Assembly (NCBI GenBank): GCA_015178975.1
Contig: WHVD01000012.1
Location: forward strand, 1,240,001 to 1,304,000
Reading direction: 5' to 3'
Length of the DNA: 64,000 bases
Source: Hysterangium stoloniferum
Lineage: Eukaryota > Basidiomycota > Agaricomycetes > Hysterangiales > Hysterangiaceae
Shown here: piece by piece, positions 53,259 to 64,000 of the stretch
Layout of the letters: every line of letters begins with the position of its first letter
How positions within the stretch are numbered: the first letter of the stretch is position 1
The notes under the pieces: generated by a model
What the model was told of the DNA's origin: nothing
Databases searched by the model: none
The model's input: the letters and a program-made list of their open reading frames with translations, nothing else
Position numbers and translations under genes: made by a program

Positions 53259-54218
53259 CTAACTATGTTCTGCCTGTAAGAAAAATGCATGATCAGTCAC
53301 GTCTCATAATCTAGACCACTGCGCCAAGCGGCATACTCAAATGTAGTGCAACTCCACTGCAAATTCTACAGCTAAGCTACCATATTTGAAACCACAATAC
53401 TCACATGGGACTGAGAACCCTGGCCAGATATCAGCCTAGGCCACCACGAACTAAACAAGAGACGATCATGGTCCTCCTCGATCGGCCCTGCAGGATTGCC
53501 TGGCCAACAGATATCCGCATTCTGCAACGCAGGGTAGTATACTCTACCAGCATCACCTGCCCAGTCGAAGTCAACCACTTTAATGTTTGCTCTACTATTT
53601 CCCGAGCCGCCAGTGACGCGAATCACCTCGCCAGTTTCCGAGACATTAACCATAACGTTGAGGGACCACAGGTCACCATGCACCTTGCCGTTCTTTTTGA
53701 GAACGGAGAGAACTTTAGTTATCGAACGGTGTATAAGGTCTGTAGATGTAGAAGCGTTGGGAAGTGATGAGTAATCATACAATGTTTTCCAAGACGAAGG
53801 CTGAAGATATTCCATAATGTATGCCCTCGGGGCGCGAATAGGCATGGAGAGTTGGTGCGAGGTCGTGCTTAGCTAACAAATGGTGGACATCCTCCCCATA
53901 TTTCCCAGACACAAGCTTAACGAATATGGGAATCGGCTCAGCTGAAATAGCGATGAACAAAGAAGCAGAAAACAGCAAACAATTGCAGTTCTTGAAATCA
54001 AGTTTGTCTGTAAAGGTGAGGCGTCCTTGAGTATGAGCTTCTGATGGGGTGTACAACATGCAGGATGTATAAATTCGAGGAGTAAAGGGTGGAAAAATGG
54101 GAGAAGACCGTTTCTGAATCGCTAGTCTAGAAACCTGAAATGAGAAACGAGGCAGAATATAGGTTTACTAACGAACTCTTTCAGTTCATCCACGTGATTG
54201 GATAATGCATGTAGCACC

Positions 54219-54470
54219 TGTTAGATTTGGAAATACAATATCTATTAGAATGTCCAAGCTGTTATAAGTCCCTAGTTGGCAGTCCAGATGTGACTGTATA
54301 AGTCCCAAGGTAGCATCAGAAGGACTTATATAGAATATGTATATATAATCCATAATATCTCACTAGACCAATAGGTCCAGTAGCTCAGTGGTTAAGAGCA
54401 CTGCTTATATAAAGCCAGAGGTCCTTGGTTCAATCCCAGGCTGGGTCAATTGGTCTCTATACCTTTAACA
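54219..54470 (+). mobile_element. LTR-like element of 252 bp with GCACC target duplication, containing a tRNA-like sequence (fossil)
   Basis: The ends TGTTAGATTTGG and ...ATACCTTTAACA are inverted for five bases (TGTTA/TAACA). GCACC stands on both sides (54214-54218 and 54471-54475), and the kinase-like coding sequence continues on either side. This is the form of a solo LTR. What is unusual is that positions 54374-54448 fold as a tRNA. It could be a solo LTR of a small non-autonomous element whose LTR carries a Pol III unit, comparable in idea to plant Cassandra elements (5S-like LTR). The alternative is a tRNA-derived SINE, but the tRNA lies near the far end, not at the start. Confidence 0.75.
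54374..54448 (+). tRNA. tRNA-like sequence inside the LTR-like element, anticodon uncertain
   Basis: The acceptor arms GGTCCAG and CTGGGTC pair over seven positions with two G-U pairs and are followed by A. The D arm is GCTC-AGTGGTTAA-GAGC. The T arm CTTGG-TTCAATC-CCAGG pairs fully with one G-U, and the variable loop is AGGTC. A-box (TAGCTCAGTGG) and B-box (GGTTCAATCC) match Pol III promoter sequences. The anticodon arm (54401-54418) is one base too long: it pairs only with a bulged C, or with an eight-base loop. TAT (isoleucine) is one reading and ATA (tyrosine) another. So it is tRNA-derived and possibly transcribed, but probably not a working tRNA. A TTTT lies about 36 bases downstream. 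Confidence 0.6.
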
Positions 54471-55734
54471 GCACCTGAGCAAGCTTTTCGCGTCGGCCAT
54501 TGGTATAGTCTTCAAACATGATTCAAACATCTCCGAGGGGTTCTACAATGACATTTTTGCCATCATGAAAGCCACCTGCGACCAACAGCCAAGGTCCTAC
54601 GCACCATTCAGAGAGATCAGTACCAGTGCGGAAATTTTTCCATAACAAATTCACCAATGACGCAGAGCAAAAACATCGGTGCGCCCTGTTCCAAAAACAT
54701 CGGTGCGCCCTGTTCCAAAAACGCCTGCGCCCCTCTGTCTCGCAAAACTTTCACCGCAAGATCGTAACTGCGCGCTGCTTGCATGTAAGCGTCACTGGTC
54801 TCCTCTTTCATCTCACACAGTGTGATGAGGATGCCCTCTGTCAACAAAGCGCCATCGACTGTACCGTGATGTAGATCGGTCGTTGGGTTCAAGGCGTACC
54901 CTCTTTTGAATTTGTCCAAGATGCCGCAAATGCAATTGTCGAACGTGAGGGTCCTTGCGTTTTCCGGGAGATCCCGCAACTGTGGCACTGCGTTGCTGTC
55001 GTAGTCCTTAGTGGAAAAAGAGCGTCCCATTGAGGCACATAACTGCGCTGCTGCTTCCATGGCCTTGATGGCAGACTCTGATGCCTGAGGAAGGGGCATC
55101 TGAGCAGCGAGATATCGACGAAATATATCGTGGAGGGTGCACAACGGCAAACCACGGGCGTCGGGGGGACGTAAGCATAGGAGACGAGCGTCCAGGTTGG
55201 ATTGACATTGGCCCCATTTTTGGGCAAAATCGGATGGTGCAGGAAGGCAGGATAGCTTCAGCTTCTGAAGTTGGCTAAAAGACTCATATTGTTCGTTGTA
55301 CACCTGGAAAATTCGCTCTACGATTATGTTAATAGCAATCGCCACTTTCTAATGATTCAAAAGGAACAACTGACTATCATTTGAAGCCGCATGTCAAGTA
55401 TGGCCCGCCCTCTGCTCGTCCAATTACCCCCTGGGTCTTTCGCCCTATCGCATGAATAATTCCAGCAGGCCAATGTGTCTAAAAGATCATTAGCATTCTG
55501 GGGAAACATCGCTTCGACGGTTTTTTGGATCTTAGGAATGTCGTTGAGTACGTTGTCGGCTGCCTGGACAATCTGTTCGAAAAGGATATTCAGAGACTTC
55601 TGCCTTTTGTGGTATGACATGGATGAAGCCTCACTTGGATGTGAGCGTTTTGGTGACATTGTTCATGGTGGTGGACATCAAGGTTTCAAACTACGACACA
55701 AATACATGGGCGTGAGCCAAAATGGAACATTTGT

Positions 55735-56235
55735 CACAACAAGTGACATTTGTTACACAACAGTCACAAAAGTGTGTGACAGTCAAGAAAGCATGTGACA
55801 GTTACAAAGGTCACAAAGGCGCATGATGGTCACAAAGGCGCATGACGGTCACAAAGGCGCACAACAGTCACAAAGGCACACAACAGTCACAAAGGCACAC
55901 AACAGTTACAAAGGCGTGCGCGACAGTCACAAAGGCACGCAACAGTCACAAAGGCACACAACAGTCACAAAGGCATGTGACAGTCACAAAGGCATGTGAC
56001 AGTCACAAAGGCATGTGACAGTCACAAAGGCATGTGACAGTCACAAAGGCATGTGACAGTCACAAAGGCATGTGATAGTCACAAAGGCATGTGATAGTCA
56101 CAAGGCATGTGACTGTCACAAAGGCATGTGATAGTCACAAAGGCATATGATAGTCACAAGGCATGTGACTGTCACAAAGGTATGTGACTGTCACAAGGCA
56201 TGTGACTGTCACAAAGGCATGTGACTGTCACAAAG
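55735..56235. repeat. GTGAC-N-GTCAC minisatellite, about 25 units
   Basis: The typical unit is GTCACAAAGGCATGTGACA, 19 bp. Each junction forms GTGAC-A-GTCAC, a perfect 5-bp inverted repeat around one changing base (A or T). Units at the left are more mixed and hold CpG (GGCGCACAAC), while those at the right are nearly identical. Confidence 0.9.
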
Positions 56236-57537
56236 GTGTACTGTATATGATATAGTAGAGATCTATATATTTATGTATATATTTGGCCTTATGACATCCT
56301 ATTTAATATTCAGTGAGTATCAGTACAATGGTTCCTCTGCATTCAATTATTCATATATTTTGCATATAGGTTGGTGGAACTAATACTATCTATTGTATGA
56401 AAATATCCCCTGAGTTGTGAGGCATAATGCTACCTTTTGAACAAGTTACACTACTCACTATCAAGTGTGCATACAGTAAGTAGCACAACTTATTCAAAAG
56501 GTGGTATTAAGCCTCACAACTCAGGTAATATTCTCATACAATAGATAGTATTAGTTCTACCAACTTATATGCAAATATATGAATAATTGAATGCAAGGGA
56601 ACCATTGCACTGATATCTCACTGAATATTAAATAGGATGTCATAAGGCCAAATATATATGTTAGAATACACACACAGGCCGGGTTTCCGGAGAAACCCAC
56701 GGGATATCCAGTAGGACTTGGCTTCAGCTTATAGGCTGCACCCTCGCTAGATCATGTTGTCCAATTTCAGACAGGTGGACGGGAATCCCGGGGAGCCCGG
56801 GCGGGGGTCGTAGGTCGTAGGTCGTAAGTCGGGGGTTGTGGGTCGTAAGTCGGAGGTCATGGATCGTGAGTCGAGATAGTTGAGAGATAGATGCACCAGA
56901 GCCCGTGGGCTCTGACTAGTGTGAGCAATGTGAATCAAGTAAGGTTTTAGAGTGGAAAATGTTATTAGATTACTGGGGGGAATCTAAGCTAATTTTCTGA
57001 CTGGATTGTATGTACAACATCTGCCAGTTTATATAGACCATGGAGTGAATGACATACCAAATCCAGTAATAATGAAATGAAACTAACAAAACATAAAACA
57101 GGAATAGTAAACACCAAATTGGTGTTAGGAACGGAACAGAACGGAGTGGAGTCCGAATCATGACAAAGCATAACCCATAACAGGAAATGGAGCAGGAGCG
57201 GAGTTCTAAATTGTGACAGGTCATTTGACTAAAACAGGAATGGGGCTCGATTAGAGCAGTGACAGGATTCTGAGCGGGGTCCGGTGACTGATGTGTAGGA
57301 CGAAGATGGACATAGACAGAGACGGAGTCTGGGGGAAGTCTGGTGACTGATGTGTGTCGTAATGAGGTCGAACGTAACTAGTCTTGACGTAATGGAGTCG
57401 GGGTGGGAAATCCTATAAACAGATGATTGGTGCTTGTAGCGTGTGGGGGTGTACGGGTTAGTGCCCAGAGTCCGGCGGGATTGTCCGGTCGTAACAATAT
57501 ACATAAATATATAGATCTCTACTATATCATATACACC
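56235..57537. repeat. Fold-back repeat with arms of about 225 bp, right arm split by solo LTR K2
   Basis: Left arm 56235-56458 and right arm 56475-56658 plus 57502-57537 are inverse copies. Examples are CCTTTTGAACAAGTTACACTACT against AGTAGCACAACTTATTCAAAAGG (in part), and TATGATATAGTAGAGATC against GATCTCTACTATATCATA. Only about 16 bases separate the arms. A transcript across it would make a long hairpin. It directly follows the minisatellite. Confidence 0.85.
56659..57496. mobile_element. Solo LTR K2, 838 bp, ATATA target duplication (fossil)
   Basis: The ends are TGTTAGAATACACAC and ...CCGGTCGTAACA, with ATATA on both sides (56654-56658, 57497-57501). It is similar to K1 (35621-36403) and has the shared LTR motif GACTTGGCTTCAGCTTATAG at 56704-56723. 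CpG is well kept, so it is younger than the fold-back it split. A GTCGTAGGTCGTAGGTCGT run occurs near 56808. Confidence 0.88.
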
Positions 57538-59136
57538 CCAAATTACTGTGTCTTAATTGGGTCCCATTCCTGATATATAGCATAATTTGTCTGTAGGTCA
57601 AAAGCAGAACTTTTTAAAAAAAATTTGAACACCATTGGTACTCAGAACAGCTGTAAATATTCTATAATGTCTTAGAAATAGTTAGAATCCTCTATAATGC
57701 TCTAGAAAATTCTAGAAAATTGTAAATGACATCATTTAATCTTCTAGAATCTTCTGAAATGTCTCAGACTAAAATGTATATAAGGAGCTCTGCTCCAGCC
57801 ATGAAATATAACTTATTATCAACCCATTTATCACCACATCTGTGTGTCACTCTTATGGATACTACAGTATACTGTATATAGTTGGAGATCAACCACGTGG
57901 CCTCTCAGTGAAGGTATCACTCACTGAGAGTATTATTTAGAACTGTGCAAATAATCTCAACAGGTTATGGGCCCTGCAGAGCCTAGTATCAAGAGCTCTG
58001 TTGTCCCAAAACTTGACTGAGATGGATCAAATTGGGTTAGCTGGAAGAACCAGATACTGATGGTACTCAGTGCTGGTAGAGGTCTAAAATGTCACCTTGA
58101 GGAAACTGCAAGGGAGCTGCTGTCACCACTGACTTTCAGGGTGAAACATGTTATGACAGAAGATGATTGGGACAAGGTCAAAGCTACAGAGCAATGACAG
58201 GATGAATTTGAACAATGCAAGGTGTATATCAAACGCCAGATCTTCATGTCCATTGAGCCAAGTCTTCAGATCGAGATTCAGAAGCTAAACACGGCCAAAG
58301 CAGTGTGGGACACATTATGCCTCAAACATGAGGATAAAGTGCTGTCAGTTAAAATTGACATCAGACATTGCATGTATGAGATGAAGTGTGAAGATGACTC
58401 AGCAGTCAAAATGCACCTCAATGAACTAATGAAAATGCAGGCCCAACTTGAGGGCATGGACACTGGTCTATATAATGATGACCTAGTCACCATTATACTT
58501 GGATCATTGCTGAAAACCTATTGACCGGTCATTAGCACAGTATCAATGTCCACGAAATTCACTGCATCACCCCTCGAGCCAAACAAAGTGGTTGAAGCCA
58601 TAATTGAAGAATATGAAAGACTCACTATTGAAGAGAAGAAGCTGAAGGCCTCTGAGACCACTATGTCAGCATCCAAGCACCATGGGAAATCTAGAAATAC
58701 ATAGAAAACAGAGAAATCCTTCGAAAATGTGGAGTGTTGGAATTGCAGGAATATGGGTCACATTTCAGCTGAATGCCAGAAACCAAAGAAGAAGGGACAA
58801 GGGAAGTGTGAATGGAAAGGAGAGAAGTCAAAAGGAAACGTGACAATGTCAAGCACAGACTTTGCTTTTACAACCACATTCTCTGGAACCATGCTATCCT
58901 GGAAAATGAGTCCACTTTGACACACTGAAGTAGATGTGTGTGATTCAGCAGCATCAAACCATATGTCCCCCAGCCACCACCATTTCATCACATTCAGAGA
59001 AACTACTCCACATCTGATAGAGGCCACTGATAAGACTGTCTTTCATGCAACTGGAATCAGGAGCATAAAAGTTGCTATGCCAAATGGAAGTTCAATGGTC
59101 AATGTGACATTGAACAATGTGCTGTATTCACCAGAC

Positions 59137-61017
59137 TGTAATGTATTTAGGGGTTTCTCTCAGATAGCTCAATAAATGCTATAGTGTCACAAAGCTTCAA
59201 CAATATAACAAGCAAAGGTCCAGTAATGTAAATACTGATAGATTAATTAGTTGGGCTATTAAGCTTAAACAACTAAAATCAATGCTTATTTTGATTATTG
59301 AAAGTTCAATAGAACTGTGTATGACTCTTTTAGCAAATAAACAGCAATTCTTTAAGAATAGGGGCTGGAAGCTGAATATATGTGCAGTAACTTGGCAGAG
59401 ACTTGATATAAAGCTTCAGTTTCTTGTCTGCTTATTTGTAACTATTAATAGATATCTAACAAGGTGTTAAATAATTTATTAACAGAGACAATAATTTGTA
59501 TGGGATTAATTGAGTGCTTGGACTTGATTAATTCAATAAACTTAGTTATGGGCCTTGAATAATCTAAGGAGGGTGTTTATAATTACTATAATCTCAAATA
59601 TTTACTAATAAAAGTCTTATTTTTACAAAACTCCATCTTTAAATAGTGATATCTATTCTGAAACAATTATATCATCAAAAAACAACCATCAGAAATAGTT
59701 CTCCATATTACATCTTATGCAACCCATAGTTATATAACAAATTCCATTGTATATAATTTCCTTCCTTTTACAGATGCCTACTAATACTTTTATTAGTACT
59801 TTGTTTTTTAAAAGCTGTAATGTAGTTATTTCCATGTAAAATATGTAAAATATTATTGGAATTTTTTCATACCACAGCTGTCTTTATAAGTGAAACCCCC
59901 TATATATTCTGGGTATGTTGAGTAGAAATCTGTTCAGATTGACAGATCCATTCCAAAGTAATACATATGTATATATTTAGAGGTATCAATGATATACATA
60001 TGCATGGAATGGACTATCTAAAGGTATCTATTTTTTACAAGTATTAGTGTTTCAAACTACTAATTTTTTTTATTGTCTACTTGTGTCTGGAAAGATTCTT
60101 TAGTTTGTACAAGAGAGTTTAAAACTTTCAAAAAGTTTTAAAAACCAAATTATGTTTGAATCACATCCCAGATGTTTAAATGACCTTTAGAGTATATTAG
60201 AATTTGGTATACTTAATAGTTTTCAGATATCCTCCTAAGTGTTGGCAGGGATTTCAGTAAGAATACTTATTAGGTTTATTATGTATTTAATAAGCCTAAG
60301 GGGTAGCTGTGAGGCTGGGGGACTTAGATGATTAGCTAAGTTCAAGAGTGCTGACAAAGAGTTCTAGATTCTGCAAGTGTAGGTGCTTGCAGTTAGTATA
60401 TCAGACTAAGGCTATTATTGTCCTTAGGATGATGAGATAAGTTTCTGAGCTGTGCTGTAAAATATGTATATGATAAGTTATTTTATTGTGGATTTCTGGC
60501 CCTCCTTATATACATTTTGATAACTAATTATTTCACTGTTTAAATATTTTATGATATCATTACTGACTCAGTAATGATATCATGTTTAACTATTCATTAC
60601 CCTTTTTCTATTCTATGACTCCTATGTCTGAGACAAGGGTTCCAATCTAAGCCTGAACTTGAAGGTTCAGAGGCCAAGATCTGGGATGGAAGCAAATGCC
60701 AGTAACTTGAGCCTTTGAAGTTGACTTAAGTAACAGGTCACATGACACCAAAAATGTGCACAAGGAGTAAGGCAATGTGCCGGGAAGCAATAACTAAGTA
60801 AATAAAAGATAAATAATTAGTTAAAAAATTATATAATAAATTAAATAAGATATAATAGCATTATATGAACTATATGCTATTATTATATGAAGTTAAAAGG
60901 AACTAGGCCTTAGATTTCACAATAAAAATATAATAAAAATACAATAAATTCGAAAAAAATACTAATTAATTCAAAGAAAATTAAGAGAATTTCATGAGAT
61001 AATACTGGTACCTCACA
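59137..61017. mobile_element. Solo LTR S2 in the copia element, CAGAC target duplication (fossil)
   Basis: The ends are TGTAATGTATTTAGGGG and ...GGTACCTCACA, with CAGAC on both sides (59132-59136 and 61018-61022). The copia protein words run on over the junction (NNVLYSPD before; then AFTLISLACCDKSGY). Without the B3 insertion it is about 1210 bp, close to S1 at 39453-40669, which it matches in inverse orientation. Confidence 0.88.
59569..60234 (-). mobile_element. GAGG-ended 0.67-kb element, copy B3, CTAAG target duplication
   Basis: The inverse copy of B1 and B2: GAGGGTGTTTATAATTAC at the left and ...CAGATATCCTC at the right, with CTAAG on both sides (59564-59568 and 60235-60239). It is the third independent insertion with a 5-bp duplication, which fixes the ends of the family. 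Confidence 0.85.
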
Positions 61018-64000
61018 CAGACCTAGCCTTCACACTGATCTCACTTGCTTGCTGTGACAAATCAGGTTACTCAGCACTGCTAAAAATCGGAGGTGTACAA
61101 TCAGGGACCCAGATGGAAAGCTCATTGGTGAAATCCTCCTTGCTGACAATGGTCTATACAAGGTGGAGCACAAGACATGCCATAGTACCACAAATGTGAC
61201 CTCAAAGAAAATGTCAATTGATGAATTGCACCGACAACTGGAGTACATTGAACCCAATGCAGCAAAGAAATCAGTTCAGGATGGTCATATCCTCTGGATA
61301 GACCTGGACTTATCTAGTGAGCCAATGTTTTGTACAGCATGCATACAGGCCAAAATTATATGACTGCTTATACCAAAGGAATGCACCAGTGAAATTGCAG
61401 CAAATGTTGGCAATAAAGTCCACTCATATGTATGGGGTTTTGCAAATCCTGAGAGCTATGATGCAAAAACATACTTTGCCAGTTATACAGATGATAAAAC
61501 CTGGTGGTCATTGCTTGCCATGTTAGGACAGAAAAATCACGCATTTCAAGCCTATAAAGAATATGAAGCATGGGTTAGTATACAATATAATGGAAAAATA
61601 AATATACTGCAGACAGACCAAGGTGGTGAATACTTATTGAATGTATTCACTGAATATCTAAAATCTCAGGGAATGGAACACCAATTGACGGTACACAACA
61701 CACCTCAACAGAATGGCATATCTGAGCAACTAACTCGCACCTTATTAGAACATGTTCATGCCATGACTATCGCCACAAACTTGCCAAATGTTTTATGGAC
61801 CGAAGCCATAAAACATGTGACCTGGCTTAAAAACTGCACTTCAATAAGTACTCTAGATGGATGTACCCCCTACCAAATCTGGGAAACATTCCTGAGTGAG
61901 GTGTGAAAGTTTGGGTATTCAAGGAAGAATGCAGGAAACTGGAAGCAAAAGTGGACAAAGGATGTTGGGTCAGATTCAGCGATGAAAGCAAGGGCCACCA
62001 TATTTATTGGCCTGGGAAACACTGCATTACAGTTGAGTGTAACATCAGATTCAATGAATCGACCACTGTTGTTTTAGATGATGTACAGGCTGAGGGAGGG
62101 AATATGATCTCAGACAGCCAGAACACCACACAAACTGACATACCCATACCAACAACCACCAATCCCAAATGACACCCAGCATGCCCAAATTGACCCGCTA
62201 GAAGATTTCAAAGAGACAGAAACACCCAGATGAGGACAAAGAATATGGAAACCATCAGCATATACATTCCTGAAAGGAATGCCAGTACCCCCCGAAACAC
62301 CTCAAAAAAAATTGATGTGAGATGTTGCAGCTGTTGCAGCAATGATGAAAATCAATGATCAACTGAAAAGGGAGATAAATGAAGACTTACTGGCATCTCA
62401 ACATCATTTGAGAATGCAATGGCAATAATCATACATGATATTGATGAACTGCCAGTGAATGTTGCAGAAGCGAAGTCTCGAAGTGATTGGCCATAGTGGA
62501 AAATGTCACTTGAGAAGGAAATGCAGCATCATGTAGATGCTGGCACATAGGAACTTGTTGAACCACAAAAAGGTATGAATGTCATAGGGAGCAAAGTCAT
62601 CATGTGATACACACATGGTTCAAATGGTGAGATCACGGCTTACAAGTCTAGGTTCGTAGTGCAAGGGTTCTCTCAGCAAGAAGGCATAGACTATAACAAA
62701 ATGTTCTCATCTACCACAAAATTGACCACTATCTGCATTATCGCTGCCATTGCCACACGGAATGACTGGGAACTCGAACAAACAGACATTGATGCTGCAT
62801 ATCTCAATGCACCTCTTACCGAAATGATCTACATGAGGCAGCCAAAAGGACTTGAGGTTCCAGGAAAAGAGCATATGGTATACTTGCTCAAACACATGAT
62901 ATATGGATTGAAACAAGCCAGCCATGAGTGGTATCAACACCTTTGTGGTATCATGTTCCAGATTGGATTCACCCAATGCCAAGTCAAACATGCAGTCTTC
63001 TATAGGTATACTGATGAAACTGCATTAATTGTTGCAGTTGACATCAACGATATGACCATGGCAGGAAACTTGAAAGACATTATCTTGAAGTTGGAGAGCG
63101 AACTCCAACAGGAATTCAAAATAAAGGATCTTGGTGAACTCAAGTGGCTCTTTGAGATTGAAGTCAAACACAATTGCACAGCTTGAACAATATTGTTTTT
63201 GCAACACTTGTATATTGATGAGATCATCACATGATTTGGCCTACAGGATGCAAAGCCATTATCAACCCCCCTTGACCCCCATCACTGTCTTTCCCTCTCA
63301 CAATCACCCAGCACACCACATCAGCTTGAAGAAATGTGCAATGTACCCTATTGCAAGGTGATAGGATCCCTTATGTATGCAGCACTTGGTACATGCCCAG
63401 ACATAATGTTTGCAATATCTTTCCTTGCAAAATTTATGCAAAAACCCAGTCAGCCGCACTGGGAAGCTGTAAAAAGGGTCTTCAGATACCTGAAAGGGAC
63501 AAGAGACCAATGGCTGGTATTCAGAGAAAGGCAAAATGACTCATGAAATGCACTCGAGGGTTTCACCCATGCAGATTGGGGCACACAAGAGCATAGACAT
63601 TCAATCTCAGGCTATATTTTTACCACAGACAGAGGCACCATCTCATGGAGCTTGAAAAGCAATCTATTGTTGTGTTATCAATGACAGAGGTGGAATATAT
63701 AGCTGCGACTCACGCTACAAAGGAAGCTCTATGGATTCAAGCATTCATAGCCAAAATTGCCTGTTCACTTACTAGCCCTATCACAATCTATTGCCATAAT
63801 CAAACTGCCATATTGATTGTAAAAAATGATGAGTTCCATGCATGCACCAAGCACATTAATATTCAATACCACTTTATTCGTGACATCACCAATAAGCAGC
63901 TGGTGTTGATCCACTATGTATCCACAGATGATAACCCTGCTGATATGCTAACGAAGCCATTAGCCAGACCAAAGGTTGAAAGGTTCTCATACCTCATTGG

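Larger units (their letters stand above)
53259..55659 (-). pseudogene. Kinase-like gene of an Agaricomycete family, interrupted by a 252-bp LTR-like element
   Basis: I recognise the family from Agaricomycetes: an N-terminal helical domain followed by a kinase-like domain, function unknown. The ATG at 55659 gives MSPKRSHPSEASSMSYHKRQ. The next exon (to 54617) has KLSCLPAPSDFAQKWGQCQ, LPLCTLHDIFRRYLAAQMPL, NAVPQLRDLPENARTLTF and EGILITLCEMKEE. Then come GGFHDGKNVIVEPLG and EDYTNGR...EKLAQVL, where the insertion at 54219-54470 lies. After it come ALSNHVDELKEF, FVKLVSGKYGEDVHHLLAKH, YIMEYLQPSSWKTLYDYS, the catalytic loop KVHGDLWSLNVMV and VDFDWAGDAGRVYYPAL. A last intron (GTGAGT donor at 53404, acceptor near 53274) leads to a stop near 53259. 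Besides the insertion, a frame change lies near 53840, an in-frame stop follows VEPLG, and AFLEQGAPMFL occurs twice, giving a short tandem duplication. Confidence 0.8.
55690..57962 (+). mobile_element. 5' LTR region of the copia element, with nested repeats (fossil)
   Basis: It ends ...AATAATCTCAACA at 57962, directly followed by GGTTATGGGCCC, a sequence typical of the priming site of copia elements. Positions 57640-57850 match the inverse of 16790-17050 (TCTAGAAAATTCTAGAAAAT; CTCAGACTAAAATGTATATA), so the LTR is of the L1/L2 type. It contains a minisatellite, a fold-back and solo LTR K2. The left end is unclear, just beyond the kinase gene start. Confidence 0.6.
57963..64000 (+). mobile_element. 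Ty1/copia retrotransposon, runs off the window (fossil)
   Basis: Gag (about 57990-58900) has the helical SLQIEIQKLNTAKAVWDTLC type of domain and the zinc knuckle CWNCRNMGHISAEC. The protease word is VCDSAASNHMSP (58940). Integrase follows the nested LTR: an HRQLEYIEP zinc-type region (61220), then TDQGGEYLLNVFTEYLKSQG and VHNTPQQNGISEQ (61600-61720). Reverse transcriptase shows EQTDIDAAYLNAPLTEMIYM and MIYGLKQASHEWYQ (62780-62940). RNase H lies at 63580-63960, with HYVSTDDNPADMLTKPL near its end. The order integrase before reverse transcriptase is that of copia. It is broken in many places. The 3' LTR would lie beyond 64000. Confidence 0.9.

Noticed and set aside
54374-54448. A normal functional tRNA-Ile gene
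   Set aside because: The anticodon arm is irregular and the sequence lies within an LTR-like insertion, so a derived, mobile copy is more likely.
55735-56235. CRISPR-like array of short repeats
   Set aside because: Units are contiguous with no unique spacers, and the setting is a eukaryotic LTR. It is a minisatellite.

Overview
The window looks like the repeat-rich part of a basidiomycete genome, most likely a mushroom-forming Agaricomycete. Four things point there. Genes are cut by many introns of about 40-75 bases with GTNNGY donors. There is a WW-domain membrane protein of a type I know only from Agaricomycetes. There is a split kinase-like gene with an HGDL...DFDWAG core, and an XPG-I nuclease relative of the kind expanded in these fungi. 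The transposons are Ty3 chromoviruses, Ty1/copia elements and long-TIR Tc1 elements. The species cannot be named from the sequence.

Layout. 1-1403: right part of a Tc1/mariner transposon, inserted in an unknown minus-strand gene. 2738-6436: a well-preserved multi-exon plus-strand gene with a transposase-like (RNase H-fold-like) core. 6737-8160: an unknown gene and a repeated locus. 8166-13783: a low-repeat island bounded by two direct repeats of about 0.68 kb, holding the WW-domain gene. 13784-18899: copia remains and nested solo LTRs. 18900-28168: a complete-length Ty3 chromovirus on the minus strand with matching TTTTG target duplications. It carries an antisense gene made largely of 59 identical 18-bp repeats. 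28169-32800: repeat copies and a second Tc1. 32801-36804: a third Tc1 holding a solo LTR (itself holding a gag-only element) and a further solo LTR. 38055-40790: solo LTRs. 42891-45400: an apparently intact secreted alpha-galactosidase gene. 46020-47690: XPG-I gene relic. 48133-52077: nested LTRs with two copies of an unnamed 0.67-kb element. 53259-55659: kinase-like gene broken by a 252-bp LTR-like element that contains a tRNA-like sequence. 55690-64000: a copia element with minisatellite, fold-back and nested LTRs.

How it fits together. Four host-type genes (WW, alpha-galactosidase, XPG-I, kinase) sit as small islands among mobile elements. CpG is kept in the islands and often changed to TpG/CpA in repeat copies. 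This suggests methylation-linked or RIP-like decay of repeats. Most elements can be placed in time order by who sits inside whom, and at least twelve insertions show exact target-site duplications. The best candidates for something undescribed are the tRNA-bearing LTR-like element, the gag-only LTR element, the three-copy GAGG-ended family, the antisense repeat gene inside the Ty3 element, and a short motif shared by otherwise different LTRs.
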